From Bacillus sp. NP157 (GTDB taxonomy: Bacteria > Pseudomonadota > Gammaproteobacteria > Xanthomonadales > Rhodanobacteraceae): a stretch of DNA of 64,000 bases. The position numbers were made by a program, and so were the translations under genes. The stretch's first letter is position 1. The number at the start of each line of letters is the position of its first letter. Shown piece by piece: positions 43,782 to 53,800 of the stretch. Where the stretch lies: assembly GCA_018889975.1 (NCBI GenBank), contig CP076546.1:3162001-3226000 (forward strand). Direction: 5' to 3'. A model generated the notes under the pieces. It was not told the DNA's origin. It did not search any database and saw only the letters and a program-made list of their open reading frames with translations.

Positions 43782-44690
43782 ATGACCGACACCGCCTGCC
43801 CCGCCACCCCCATGCCTGTCCCGAACGAATCGCGCTGGTTGGTCCCGCTTTCGCTGTTTGCGCTGTACGTGATCTGGGGTTCCACCTACCTCGGCATCCG
43901 CTATGCGCTGGTGAGCTATCCGCCGTTCCTGCTGGCGGCGCTGCGCTTCGCCATCGCCGGAGTGTTGCTGATGGCGGTGCTCTGCGTCCGCGGCGCCACC
44001 CTGCCCACGGCACGCCAGTGGCGCAACGCGGCCATCGTCGGCACGCTGCTGCTGGCCGGTGGCAACGGCCTGGTCTGTTTCGCCGAACAGTCGGTGAGCT
44101 CGGGCATCGCCGCCGTGGCGGTGGCAAGCATGCCACTGTTCGCGGCGCTGTTCGGCGGCATGTACGGCGAGTGGCCGTCGCGCGGTGAGTCGGCCGGGCT
44201 CGTTCTCGGCTTCATCGGCGTGGTGGTGCTGAACCTGGGGGCGGGCCTGTCCGGCGCACCGCTGGGTGCCATCGCGCTGATCGTCGCGGCGATGTGCTGG
44301 GCGTTCGGCTCCGTGTGGTCCAAGCGCCAGGACATGCCGAAGGGGCCGATGAACACGGCCGCGCAGATGCTCTGTGCGAGCGTCTCGCTGGCCATCCTCG
44401 CGTTGCTGCACGGCGAGCGCTTCCCCGCGCATCCCGTCGCATCGGCGACCGCCGCGCTGGCCTACCTCGTGGTGTTCGGCTCGCTGATCGCCTTCAGCGC
44501 CTACCTCTATGTCCTGAAGACCGTGCGCCCGGCGCTGGCGACCAGCTACGCCTACGTGAACCCGCCGGTGGCGGTGCTGTTCGGCGTCGCCCTGGCCGGC
44601 GAGCACGTCGGCCCGTTCGACCTCGCCGGCATGGCGATCATCCTGGTCGGCGTGGGCATCATCACCATGATGCGCACGCGCAAGGCCTGA
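43782..44690 (+). CDS. yedA: EamA-family drug/metabolite exporter (YedA-like)
   Basis: 302 aa, ten hydrophobic segments in two EamA repeats: LYVIWGSTYLGIRYALVSYP (first), MCWAFGSVWSKR and LKTVRPALATSYAYVNPPVA (second). The WGSTY and ATSYAYVNPPVAV blocks place it near YedA. Inner membrane; exports amino acids or other small metabolites, substrate unknown. Starts 100 bp after the Ada-like gene, same strand, so possibly the same transcript. Confidence 0.9.
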   Translation: MTDTACPATPMPVPNESRWLVPLSLFALYVIWGSTYLGIRYALVSYPPFLLAALRFAIAGVLLMAVLCVRGATLPTARQWRNAAIVGTLLLAGGNGLVCFAEQSVSSGIAAVAVASMPLFAALFGGMYGEWPSRGESAGLVLGFIGVVVLNLGAGLSGAPLGAIALIVAAMCWAFGSVWSKRQDMPKGPMNTAAQMLCASVSLAILALLHGERFPAHPVASATAALAYLVVFGSLIAFSAYLYVLKTVRPALATSYAYVNPPVAVLFGVALAGEHVGPFDLAGMAIILVGVGIITMMRTRKA

Positions 44691-44869
44691 GCCACGGCGT
44701 GATCCGTGTCACGTGCGCGGCACGCCGGCTGATTTTTCAGATTAATCGGATGGGCCCCGCGCCGCGGGCGATCTAGGCTGCGCTCCCGCTTTTGCAGGAG
44801 ACCGCCCTGGACGCCCGTGCCCCTCGTTCGCCCGCGCGGCGACGCCATCCCTGTAGCGCGCGCCTCGCC

Positions 44870-45010
44870 ATGCTGCTGTGCCTCGGCATCGCGGCGCTGG
44901 CCTGCTGCCAGCCCTATCGCGCCGACGATACCGCCTGCTTCGCGCCGGCGGCCACGACGGCCGCCGACGATCCCTGCCCGCTGCCTACAGCTCGCGCAAC
45001 GCCGTGGTGA
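44870..45010 (+). CDS. Possible short exported peptide
   Basis: 46 codons from ATG 44870: MLLCLGIAALACCQPYRADD then a Cys-containing Ala/Pro-rich tail. It has a lipoprotein-like hydrophobic start, but no ribosome site at this ATG; the better site (GCAGGAG at 44794) would need a rare CTG start at 44807. It overlaps the convergent permease gene by 26 bp. The 44691-44869 stretch otherwise shows only AT-rich promoter-like sequence (GATTTTTCAGATTAATCGG). Confidence 0.25.
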   Translation: MLLCLGIAALACCQPYRADDTACFAPAATTAADDPCPLPTARATPW

Positions 45011-46307
45011 CCGGCACCCGCGCCGCGCGCAACGCGGGGAACAGGCCGCCGATGAAGCCGATCGCGAGCGCCCACTTCAGCCCGGTCCAGAGCAACTCGC
45101 CACTGACCTGGAAGCGGAATACCACCTGGCTGAAGTTCGCCCCCAGCGTCGAGGCACTGTAGTTGTGGAAGATGAGCCAGACGATGCCGGCCCCTATCAC
45201 GCCGCCGAGCAGTGCGAGCAACATCGTCTCCAGCAACACCGACACCACCACCGGCAGGCCACGGAAGCCGATCGCGCGCAATGTCGCGATCTCGCGGGCG
45301 CGGGCCTGGATCGCCGCGAACATCGTGTTCAACGCACCGAACACCGCACCGATCGCCATGATGATGCCGACCGTGATGCCGACGATGCGCAGCGTCTTGG
45401 TCAGCGCTTCGGACTGCTTGCTGAAGTAGGCCTGCGTGGTGCTCACGTCCACCTTCAGGCGCGGATCGGCGGCGAGGTTCGCCTTGAACGCATCGAACGC
45501 TTTCGGCGAATCGAGCAGGACCGTCACCGACTGCACGCTGCTGCCACGCCGATAGGCCGAGGCCACGCTCTGGGTATCGCCCCACAGCTCGGAATCCAGC
45601 GCATCGTTCGACGCGAAGGTGCCGACCACCGTCCAGGTCTGTCCGGCGAGCCGGATCGTCTTGCCGACGTCAAGGCCAGCGAACTGGCCCTTCGCGCCCT
45701 TGCCGACGATCAGCTCGCGCAGGCCCGGCTTGAACCTGCGACCTTCGACGATCTTCACCTGGTCGCGCAGCGCCCAGACGTCGTCGCTGACCCCGCGGAT
45801 GGGTACGTTGGCGTCGCTGTTCGGATCGCCCTTCACCGGCAGGTTGGCGACGACGACGATCTCGCCGGACGCGATCGGCCGGCCCTCGGGGCCCTTCTTC
45901 ACGCCCGGTGCCTGCATGACCACATTCGCGCTGTCGCGACCGAGGATCGAGTTGAGCTCGGCCTGCGAGCCGCCGCGCAAGACGATCGCGGTGCGGTCAC
46001 TGCCGGTGGCACGCAGGGTAGTCGCAAAGCCTTCGCTCATCGCCAGCATGGCGACGAGAACACCGACCACGCCGGCGATGCCGACGACCACGACCGACGA
46101 CGAACCGAGCCGCTGGCCAAGCGTGGACAGCCCGACGCGGGTGACCTGCCAGGTCTGGCGGCCGCGGCGCGTCGTCGCCATCCACACGGCGAGAAGCACA
46201 CCCAGCAGCACCACGCCCTGCCAGGGCACGGCGGTCCACGCCATGAGGAACACGACGACGATGGCGAGCATCATCAGGCCGAAGAGGAACTTCTTGAAGG
46301 TTTTCAT
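44985..46307 (-). CDS. MacB-like ABC transporter permease (second permease)
   Basis: 440 aa. N-terminal membrane helices (FLFGLMMLAIVVVFLMAW and a second near residue 85), a large periplasmic MacB_PCD domain, and a C-terminal FtsX domain with three helices (IVGITVGIIMAIGAVFGALN, GLPVVVSVLLETMLLALLGG, ALAIGFIGGLFPALRAARVP). Last gene of the four-gene adaptor-ATPase-permease-permease operon; 9 bp after its partner. Together the two permeases would form a heterodimer exporting a drug, lipid or peptide; the cargo is unknown. Confidence 0.9.
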   Translation of the reverse strand: MKTFKKFLFGLMMLAIVVVFLMAWTAVPWQGVVLLGVLLAVWMATTRRGRQTWQVTRVGLSTLGQRLGSSSVVVVGIAGVVGVLVAMLAMSEGFATTLRATGSDRTAIVLRGGSQAELNSILGRDSANVVMQAPGVKKGPEGRPIASGEIVVVANLPVKGDPNSDANVPIRGVSDDVWALRDQVKIVEGRRFKPGLRELIVGKGAKGQFAGLDVGKTIRLAGQTWTVVGTFASNDALDSELWGDTQSVASAYRRGSSVQSVTVLLDSPKAFDAFKANLAADPRLKVDVSTTQAYFSKQSEALTKTLRIVGITVGIIMAIGAVFGALNTMFAAIQARAREIATLRAIGFRGLPVVVSVLLETMLLALLGGVIGAGIVWLIFHNYSASTLGANFSQVVFRFQVSGELLWTGLKWALAIGFIGGLFPALRAARVPVTTALREL

Positions 46308-46316
46308 GGGAGTTCC

Positions 46317-47483
46317 TCAGCGCCCGGCGAGCGCATCGACGATATTGAGGCGCATGGCTCGCATCGCGGGCAACGCGCCGACGATGGCGCCGATGACCAG
46401 CATCAGCGCCGCGCCCAGGATCCAGGTCTGCATGCCGACCGGCGGCAGGTTCAACATGCCGCCACTGCCCTTGGCAACGATCGGCACGATGATGCCGGCG
46501 AGGCCGAGGCCGAGGATGCCGCCAATCAGCAGTAGCAGTACGCTTTCGGCCAGCACCATGCACAGCACGCTGCGGCTGCTGAAGCCGATGGTCTTGAGCA
46601 CGGCCAGCTCGCTGGTGCGTTCACGCACCGCCTGCGCCATGGTGTTGCCGGTGAGCAGGATCAGCGTAAAGAACACCGCACCCATGATCGCGCTGACGAT
46701 CAGGCCAATGTCGCCAATCTGTTTCACGAACGAGGCATTGAACGCCTGCTCGGTCTGCGTCTTGGTTTCATGGTCGGAGTTGGCCGAGATCGCATCGACG
46801 GCCTTCGCCACGCGGTCGGCATCGTTCTGCGAGTTGAGCCGGAGCACGTACCAGCCCACCGTGGTGCCGATGCTCTGGAACGCATTGGCGTCTTCGAAAT
46901 ATTTGTGGTGGAAGAAGAACTGCTGGTCCGTGCCGTTCGCCGCACCGGGGGCCGCGGTGTAGATGCCGACGATGTCGAACGGCCAGGTCTTGTCGCCGTT
47001 GCGCTGCGGGAAGATGGTCGATTGCAGTGGCACCTTGTCGCCGACCTTCCAGCCGTAGCGCCTGGCCAGCGCCGCGCCGACCACCGCACCCGTGCGTGTG
47101 TTCGCGAACGCCTTGCGTTGCTCGGGCGACAGCTGGATCTCGTGGTAGATGTCGAGGAAGTTGTCGCTGACGGCGAAGCTCAACACGAAGTTCTTCGGGT
47201 CCTGGTAGATGCCGCCAAACCAGTTCGAATAGCCCACGTCGCGCACGCCGGGCACCGCCTTCATCTGTACCGCGAGGCTGGCGGGCAACGACTGGATGAT
47301 CGAATAACGCGAGGTCGTCAGCAGGCGGTCGACGCCGATCACGCTACCGCCCGAGTTGAAGGCGCTGCGCGTGGCATCGAGCATGCCGAACAACAGGAAG
47401 GCTGCGAGGATGGAGACCAGCGTGAAGAACGTGCGCGTCTTGCGCCGGAACAACGCGGCCCAGATCAGATGGAAGTATTTCAT
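46317..47483 (-). CDS. MacB-like ABC transporter permease (first permease)
   Basis: 388 aa from ATG 47483 (MKYFHLIWAALFRRKTRTFF), preceded by 16 bp after the ATPase stop. One helix, a periplasmic domain (about 45-260), and three FtsX helices (IVSAIMGAVFFTLILLTGNT, VLAESVLLLLIGGILGLGLA, ILGAALMLVIGAIVGALPAM). ERTSELAVLKTIGFS is the cytosolic coupling segment of the FtsX/MacB family. Shares the fold but little sequence with the second permease. Confidence 0.9.
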   Translation of the reverse strand: MKYFHLIWAALFRRKTRTFFTLVSILAAFLLFGMLDATRSAFNSGGSVIGVDRLLTTSRYSIIQSLPASLAVQMKAVPGVRDVGYSNWFGGIYQDPKNFVLSFAVSDNFLDIYHEIQLSPEQRKAFANTRTGAVVGAALARRYGWKVGDKVPLQSTIFPQRNGDKTWPFDIVGIYTAAPGAANGTDQQFFFHHKYFEDANAFQSIGTTVGWYVLRLNSQNDADRVAKAVDAISANSDHETKTQTEQAFNASFVKQIGDIGLIVSAIMGAVFFTLILLTGNTMAQAVRERTSELAVLKTIGFSSRSVLCMVLAESVLLLLIGGILGLGLAGIIVPIVAKGSGGMLNLPPVGMQTWILGAALMLVIGAIVGALPAMRAMRLNIVDALAGR

Positions 47484-47499
47484 GGCGGCGTCCCCGGGC

Positions 47500-48186
47500 T
47501 CAGGCCGCGGCCTGCTCGACGAGGGTGCCCTTGTCGAGATGCAGCGTGTGGTTGGCGTATTCGGCGGCCTTCGGGTCATGCGTCACCATGACGATGGTCT
47601 TGCCGTGTTCGCGATTGAGTTCGCGCAGCAGGCCGAGGATGTCTTCGGCCGACTGGCGATCGAGGTCACCGGTGGGCTCGTCGCACACCAGCAGGGTGGG
47701 ATCGGAAACGATCGCGCGGGCAATCGCCACGCGCTGTTGCTGCCCGCCGGACAGTTCGGCCGGTTTGTGCGTTGCGCGGTCGGCCAGGCCAACCAGTTGC
47801 AGGGCGATGGCGGCGTTCTGCGCGCGCTGCTTGCCCGACAGTTTGGTCAGCAACAGCGGCAGCTCGACGTTGCGCTGCGCGCTGAGCATGGGCATCAGGT
47901 TGTAGAACTGGAAAACGAAGCCCACGTGCGCGGCGCGCCAGCGGGCCAGTGCGCCGGCACCGAGCGTATCGATGCGTTCGCCGGCCACCGTGAGGCTGCC
48001 GCTGGTCGGTGAATCGAGTCCGCCGATCAGGTTGAGCAAGGTGGTCTTGCCCGAGCCCGACGGGCCCATCAGGGCGAGGAAGTCGCCCTCTTCAATCTTC
48101 AGGTCCACGCCGTGCAGCACTTCGACCTTCTGCCGGCCGCGCTCGTACACCTTGGAAAGGTCCTGGATGTCGATCAGGGTTGCCAT
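47500..48186 (-). CDS. ABC transporter ATP-binding protein (MacB/LolD-like)
   Basis: 228 aa. Walker A GPSGSGKTTL, Q-loop FQFYNLMPMLSAQRN, signature LSGGQQQRVAIARA, Walker B LLVCDEPTGDLD and H-loop VTHD. Energises the two FtsX-type permeases encoded just downstream. Twenty-one bp downstream of the adaptor gene. Cytoplasmic face of the inner membrane. Confidence 0.95.
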   Translation of the reverse strand: MATLIDIQDLSKVYERGRQKVEVLHGVDLKIEEGDFLALMGPSGSGKTTLLNLIGGLDSPTSGSLTVAGERIDTLGAGALARWRAAHVGFVFQFYNLMPMLSAQRNVELPLLLTKLSGKQRAQNAAIALQLVGLADRATHKPAELSGGQQQRVAIARAIVSDPTLLVCDEPTGDLDRQSAEDILGLLRELNREHGKTIVMVTHDPKAAEYANHTLHLDKGTLVEQAAA

Positions 48187-48207
48187 GCGGGTATCTCCGT
48201 GCGTTGG

Positions 48208-49455
48208 TCAGGGCGTGGGCTGGGTGACGCGGACGGCGGCGCCGTCGGCGAGGGTGTCGGGCGGGGTGGTGACGACGCTGTCTCCGGCGGCGAGGCCCTG
48301 GGTCACCAGGCGCAGGTCGCCATTGCTCGCGGCAGCCGCGGTGATGGCGTGGCGATGGGCCTTGTCGTCGGCGACCACGAAGGCGACCTCGTGGCCGTCG
48401 CGCTGGACGATGGCGTTGGCCGGGACCATCACGCCCTTCGGCGGTTCGTTGCGTGTTTCCACGCGATGTTCGAGGAACGACACGCGCACGCCCATGTCGG
48501 GAACGATGCGGCCATCCTTGTTTTCGAGGGCGACGCGCACCTTCACCGTGGCCTTGCCGCGGTCGGCGGCCGGCACGATCGCGATGACGTGCGCGGGAAT
48601 GCGCCAGTCGGGATAGGCGTCCAGCACGGCTTCGGCGGCCATCGCCGGCTGCACGCGGCCGATGTAGGCCTCGTTGACGTCGACGTCGATCTCCAGCGAA
48701 TCCATGTCGACGATGGTGCCGACGCCCGTGCGAGTGAAGCCGCCGCCCGCGGACAGCGGCGAAACGATTTCGCCAACCTGTGCGGCCTTGTCGGTTATCA
48801 CGCCGTCGAACGGCGCGCGGACCACGGTGTAATCGAGGTTGACCTGGGCGACGCCGACCTGCGAATCGGCCGCCTGGGCCTGCCGGCGTGCCGTGTTGAG
48901 CTGGGCCCGGTAGGTATTGGCCTGGGTGCGGGTCTGCTCGGCGATCTGCCTGGATACCAGTCCGCGGCCGACCAGCGCTTCCTGGCGGGTGGCATCGCGC
49001 AGGGCCTGGTCGAGCTGGGCCTCGCTCTGGGCGACGGCGGCGTGCGCGGCGGCGGCGCTGGCCTGGGTCGACTGCAGCCCGGCCCGCAAGGCGCTGTCTT
49101 CAAGCCGGGCCAGCACCTGGCCCTTCTTTACCCGGTCGCCTTCTTCGATCAGCACCTCGGTGAGGCTGCCGGTGATCTGCGCCGAGACCGTGGCCTGGCG
49201 GCGTGCGGTGACGTAGCCGGTGGCCTGCAGCACGGCGCCGGCGTCCCCGGCGGAGGCCGGTGCCACCGCGGTTGCCACCTGCACCTCGATGGGGCGGCGG
49301 GCGAACAGCGCCCACGCCCCCACGCCGATGGCGAGCAACACGGCGACGATGCCGGCGATGGCAGCGACGCGGCCCCACGGCGGGCCGCGGCCCGGCGCTT
49401 CCTTGTGCGATTTGTCGATCTTCAGCTGCTTAAGCAGCTCGGCATTGGCGTTCAT
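48208..49455 (-). CDS. Periplasmic adaptor (MacA/HlyD-like) of the ABC exporter
   Basis: 415 aa from ATG 49455 (MNANAELLKQLKIDKSHKEA). One N-terminal membrane anchor (VAAIAGIVAVLLAIGVGAWA), lipoyl/barrel-sandwich halves around a coiled coil (about 120-215, with AQITGSLTEVLIEEGDRVKK and RAPFDGVITDKAAQVGEIVS), then a beta-barrel and membrane-proximal domain. Bridges the ABC permeases to an outer-membrane channel of the TolC type, which is not in this window. First gene of the operon. Confidence 0.92.
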   Translation of the reverse strand: MNANAELLKQLKIDKSHKEAPGRGPPWGRVAAIAGIVAVLLAIGVGAWALFARRPIEVQVATAVAPASAGDAGAVLQATGYVTARRQATVSAQITGSLTEVLIEEGDRVKKGQVLARLEDSALRAGLQSTQASAAAAHAAVAQSEAQLDQALRDATRQEALVGRGLVSRQIAEQTRTQANTYRAQLNTARRQAQAADSQVGVAQVNLDYTVVRAPFDGVITDKAAQVGEIVSPLSAGGGFTRTGVGTIVDMDSLEIDVDVNEAYIGRVQPAMAAEAVLDAYPDWRIPAHVIAIVPAADRGKATVKVRVALENKDGRIVPDMGVRVSFLEHRVETRNEPPKGVMVPANAIVQRDGHEVAFVVADDKAHRHAITAAAASNGDLRLVTQGLAAGDSVVTTPPDTLADGAAVRVTQPTP

Positions 49456-49572
49456 GGCCCCTCGCATCCCCATGCGTTGTTCAACCAGGATCATGCGAAC
49501 CTGGCAGGCGCCGCGCCATTCCGCGCCATCAGCCATCGGCCGTGACAGGTGTCACCTGCTAGGCTTGGCCGC

Positions 49573-50259
49573 ATGAATACCGTCATCCCCTCGCCGGCCC
49601 AGCCGAGCCTCCCCGTCGTCGGCCAGTCGGGCCGATTCCCCGTCCGCCGCATCTTCTGCATCGGCCGCAACTACGCTGACCACGCCAAAGAAATGGGCGC
49701 CAGCGTGGACAAGGCGAACCCGATGTTCTTCACCAAGCCCGCCGATGCCGTCGTCACCGATGGCGCCGACGTGCCCTACCCCTCCGCCACCAGCGACCTG
49801 CACCACGAAGTGGAAATGGTCGTCGCGCTCGGCGCGGGTGGCACCGACCTGTCGCCCGCCGAGGCGGCGAAGCTGGTCTGGGGCTACGGCGTGGGGCTCG
49901 ACCTGACCCGCCGCGACCTGCAGGCACAGGCCAAGGCCAAGGGTGCGCCGTGGGACGTGGCCAAGGGCTTCGACCATTCGGCCCCGGTGTCGGCGCTGGT
50001 GCCGGCCAGCGAGGCCACGCCCGGCGCGGCCACCCGCATCACCCTCGAAGTCAACGGCCAGGTACGCCAGCAGGCGACGCTGGGCGAGATGGTGCTCGAC
50101 GTGGGCGAGATCCTCGCGGCACTATCCACCCTGTTCGAGCTGAAAGCAGGCGACCTCGTGTTCACGGGTACGCCCGCCGGTGTTTCAGCTTTGCAACGCG
50201 GGGACCGGTTCCACGCCACGCTGGAAGGCATCGCGGCATTCGAAGGCCGCGTAGTGTGA
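49573..50259 (+). CDS. Fumarylacetoacetate hydrolase-family protein
   Basis: 228 aa from ATG 49573. Single FAH domain: IFCIGRNYADHAKEMG, FTKPADAV, metal ligands in HHEVEMVVALG (two Glu) and VGLDLTRRDLQ (Asp), the catalytic Lys in AKGFDHSAP, and LVFTGTPAGVSAL. The size and motifs match the YcgM/FAHD1 group, acylpyruvases or oxaloacetate decarboxylase-like enzymes, rather than tyrosine-pathway FAH. Cytoplasmic. Divergent from the ABC exporter operon, 117 bp between starts. Confidence 0.92.
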   Translation: MNTVIPSPAQPSLPVVGQSGRFPVRRIFCIGRNYADHAKEMGASVDKANPMFFTKPADAVVTDGADVPYPSATSDLHHEVEMVVALGAGGTDLSPAEAAKLVWGYGVGLDLTRRDLQAQAKAKGAPWDVAKGFDHSAPVSALVPASEATPGAATRITLEVNGQVRQQATLGEMVLDVGEILAALSTLFELKAGDLVFTGTPAGVSALQRGDRFHATLEGIAAFEGRVV

Positions 50260-50329
50260 ATTCGCGCGATCCTTACATAAGGATCGTTAGGTTCGGACGT
50301 CCGACACGAAGCAACGAGGAGTCTATTCG

Positions 50330-50737
50330 ATGAGCATGGTCGAAGAATTCAAGAAATTTGCCCTGCGTGGCAACGTGATCGACCTGGCCGTGGGTGTGGT
50401 CATCGGCGCGGCCTTTGGCAAGATCGTTACCTCACTGGTCGACAACATCATCATGCCGCCCATCGGCATGCTGATCGGCGGCATCGATTTCTCCGACTGG
50501 AAGTGGGTGTTGAAGCCGGCGGACGCCGCGACGAAGACGGCCGAAGTGGCCATCCAGTACGGCGTCTTCATCAACGTGCTCATCCAGTTCGTCATCATCG
50601 CCTTCGCGATCTTCCTCGTGGTCAAGGCGATCAACCGGGTCACCCGCCACGAAGACAAGCCGGCCGCCACCCCGGCCGACGTGGTGCTCCTGCAGGAGAT
50701 CCGCGACCTGCTCAAGCAGCAGAACCACACGCCCTGA
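50330..50737 (+). CDS. mscL: Large-conductance mechanosensitive channel
   Basis: 135 aa with GAGGAG upstream. [20 protein letters not shown] is the amphipathic N-helix and start of TM1 ([20 protein letters not shown]), [18 protein letters not shown] the loop, TM2 [18 protein letters not shown], and the C-terminal bundle ends EIRDLLKQQ. Homopentameric inner-membrane osmotic safety valve. Complete and of normal length. Confidence 0.98.
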   Translation: MSMVEEFKKFALRGNVIDLAVGVVIGAAFGKIVTSLVDNIIMPPIGMLIGGIDFSDWKWVLKPADAATKTAEVAIQYGVFINVLIQFVIIAFAIFLVVKAINRVTRHEDKPAATPADVVLLQEIRDLLKQQNHTP

Positions 50738-50743
50738 TCCAGG

Positions 50744-50780
50744 CAAAAAAATGGCCGCCGGAGGGGAATATCCGGCGGCC
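50744..50780 (-). terminator. Rho-independent terminator for the Oar-like receptor gene
   Basis: Stem GGCCGCCGGA / TCCGGCGGCC (50753-50762 with 50771-50780), loop of eight; on the minus strand it is followed by ATTTTTTT. On the plus strand there is no T tract, so it serves the minus-strand gene ending at 50875. Confidence 0.85.
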
Positions 50781-50874
50781 TATCTGGGGAGATCTGGCGC
50801 CCGGGAGGTGAGCCTCACGGCTCGGGCGCCTTATTGTTGGTATGTGGATACGTTGCTACGCGTGACGCCGGGTA

Positions 50875-53800
50875 TCAGAAGTCGTAGGTGATACCGAAGC
50901 GGACGTAACGCGGGGTGCTGTAGTACGTGACGCGACCGTAGTTCGTGTTCGGTGCCGCGGTGGTGCCGTACAGGACGTAGCTTGCGGTCGCCTTCGACTC
51001 GTTCAGTACGTTGTAGACCATCACGTTGAACGCAAGTTTCTGGTCGGCCCACATCGGGCGGTATTCACCCGACAGCGAGATGATGTGCTGCCACGGCTGG
51101 CGACCGGCGGCACCCGGAGGCGACGGCTGGCCTGCGCAGTAGTGGTAGTAGCTGCCGTAACCGACCGGATTGGTTTCGTCCGAGCCGTAGTAACCCAGGC
51201 AGGTCTTCGGCGTGCCCGACATCAGCAGGATGTTGCCCGAGAGCATCCATTCCTTCGCCACCTGCCAGGAACCGTAAGCCTTGAGCTGGTGCTTGCGATC
51301 GTTCGAGAGCAGGCCGTTGGAGTACTCCATCAGCTTGCCGTAGTCCCAGTCCACCGTCGCCGAAACGTCGGTCTGGCCGATGTCCGAACGCACCTGGCCT
51401 TCGGTGTTGCCGTAGCTCTTCGAGTACAGGTAGTCGATCTTGCCGGTCCAGGTGCCGTCGAACGGATGCTCGAGGTAGGTTTCCAGCGAGTAGTAGCTGC
51501 GCTTGGCCTTCGGCATGCCGAAGTCGACCGCCGAGACGTTGACGCTGTCGTAGCCACCGCTGCCATCCGGGATGCGATACGTGTTGGTGCGGCCCGGGTT
51601 GGACAGGTAGCAGCCGTTCATGTTGCTTTCGTCGACGGTGTAGCCGAGCGATGCCGCCTTGTCGGCGATCGTGTCGAGGTCGCAGATGTCGTCGAGGATG
51701 TTACGCAGCTTGCGCACCTGGCCCTTCATGCCCCAGACCCAGTCGCTGTTGATCTGGTGATCGAAGCCGAGCTGGTACTCGTCCTGGTATTCGGACTTGA
51801 TGTTGCTCGCGGCCACCGTCTTCGCATCCGGCGACTGGCCGTACTCGTTGTTGGCGGACACGGCGCCGCCGGTCGACGAGGCGAGCTGGGTGAGGCCGGT
51901 CGGGTAACCGTTCGAGTCGATGCCCGTGTAGGTGTAGTACTCGTTGGTGTACAGCGAACCCGCGGCGGCACGCAGCGCCACCGAGGCCGGCATGGCGAGA
52001 TAGTAACGGCCCGCGTTGGCGTAGACCTTGAGCGACGAATCGCCGTTGACGTCCCACGCGGCGCCGAGGCGCGGCGCCCACTGCGGCTTGGTCAGGCGCA
52101 GGAACGCTTCACCGCTGGGGTTGTAGTTGGTGAACTGGTCGTTGCGGATACCGATCTTCAGCAGTAGGCGATCGTCGACCTGCCAGCTGTCTTCGAGGTA
52201 CTGGGCGCGCTGCTTCACGCGCACCGACGCGGCGGTGCTGTAGAGGTACTTCGACACGTAGTAGCCGGTCTCGCCGCCGGCACCGGTATTCGGCGCGGCC
52301 ACGAAGGGGGCGTCGCTGATGTTGGTGTCCGGCGTGCCGTAACCATACTGCCAGGCCACCGCGTCTTCGCCGTCGTCGACGTCGTGCGAGTCGAGGTTAT
52401 CGATACCGCCAGTGATCGTGTGGTCACCCAGCTTCCACGACAGGTCCAGGCGCAGGTTGCGCGTGGTCGCCGAGTGGTCCGGGTTGGCGATGGTGAGCGC
52501 CGACTGGCCATTGTTGATCTGCCCGCCACCGGTCACGTCCGGGTTCTCGAGTTCCGGATGCAGGATGTACGTGACCGACGGGTCGTAGCCCGGGGTCTCG
52601 CTGTAGTACGTCATCTTCTGCTTGCCGTACATCGCCGTCAGCGTGATGTCGTCGGTGATGTAGCTGGTGTACTTGGCGATGTAGACGCGGGCGTCGTTCT
52701 TGGTCGACGTGTCCTGGCTATTCAACGCACCGGTCTGGGCGGTGTCGTAGTCATAGTCGTAGTAGTTGCCCTTGTACTGCGTCTTGCTGCCGGCACCGGT
52801 CAGTTCGAGGATGTTGGTGTCGTTGATGTTCCAGTCGATCTTCGCGTACCACTTCGGATCGTGGTACTCGTACTTGTCGTTCAGCGAGGTGGTCACCGGC
52901 TGCACGGAGTTGGACGACTGCTTTTCCTGCTCCACCGCGGCGAAGAAGAACAGCTTGTCCTTGATCAGCGGGCCGCCGACGTAGGCGCTCTCGGTGGCCG
53001 ACCACGAGTCGTTCTGCGAGTTGCGGCGATAGATCTGGCCGTCCTTCGAACCGGTGGTGTAATACGTGTTCGGGCTGTCACCGCGGGCGAACGCCGGCTG
53101 CCACAGCACCTGGGCGCCGAAGTGCCACTCGTTGGTGCCGCGCTTGCCGCTCTGGCTGATCACGCCGCCGTCGGAACGACCGTAGGCCGCTCCGTAACCG
53201 CCGCTCAGGATTTCCTGCTGGTCGATCGCGCCGTACGGCAGGGTGATGCCGCCGAAACCGCTCAGCGGGTCGGTGGTGTTGAAGCCGTTGAGGTAGTAAG
53301 CGTTCTCGGTCACCGACGAACCGCCGATCGAGACCAGCGAGTTGCTGTTGGTGGTGCCGCTGAAGCCGGCGTAGCCCGGGACGACGCCCGGTGCGAGCAG
53401 CGCGATGGCTTCGGCACTGCGTGCCAGCGGCAGCTTGGCGAGCTGTTCGGAAGTGATGACGGTGCGCGAGTCGACGCTGGAGACGTCCACCGGCGGCAGC
53501 GTGTTGGCCGAGACGGTAACCGAGCCCAGGCTGGTGGCTTCACCGGCAGCGGCAGCAGCGGCGAACGACACTTCGGTACCCGAGCCGACACGCAGGCTGA
53601 CGTTTTCGCGGGCATCGAGCGCCTTGCCACCCTGCATCAGGCTGACCGAGTACGAGCCCAGCGGCAGTGCGCCGATCGTGTAGCGGCCGTCGTTGCCGAC
53701 GGTAACCTCGCGGACCACGCCGGTGGCGCTGCGGGCAACGACGGTCTCGCCCTCGGCGACGGGCGCCTGGCCGAAGATGCTACCTGTGGTGGACTGCGCG

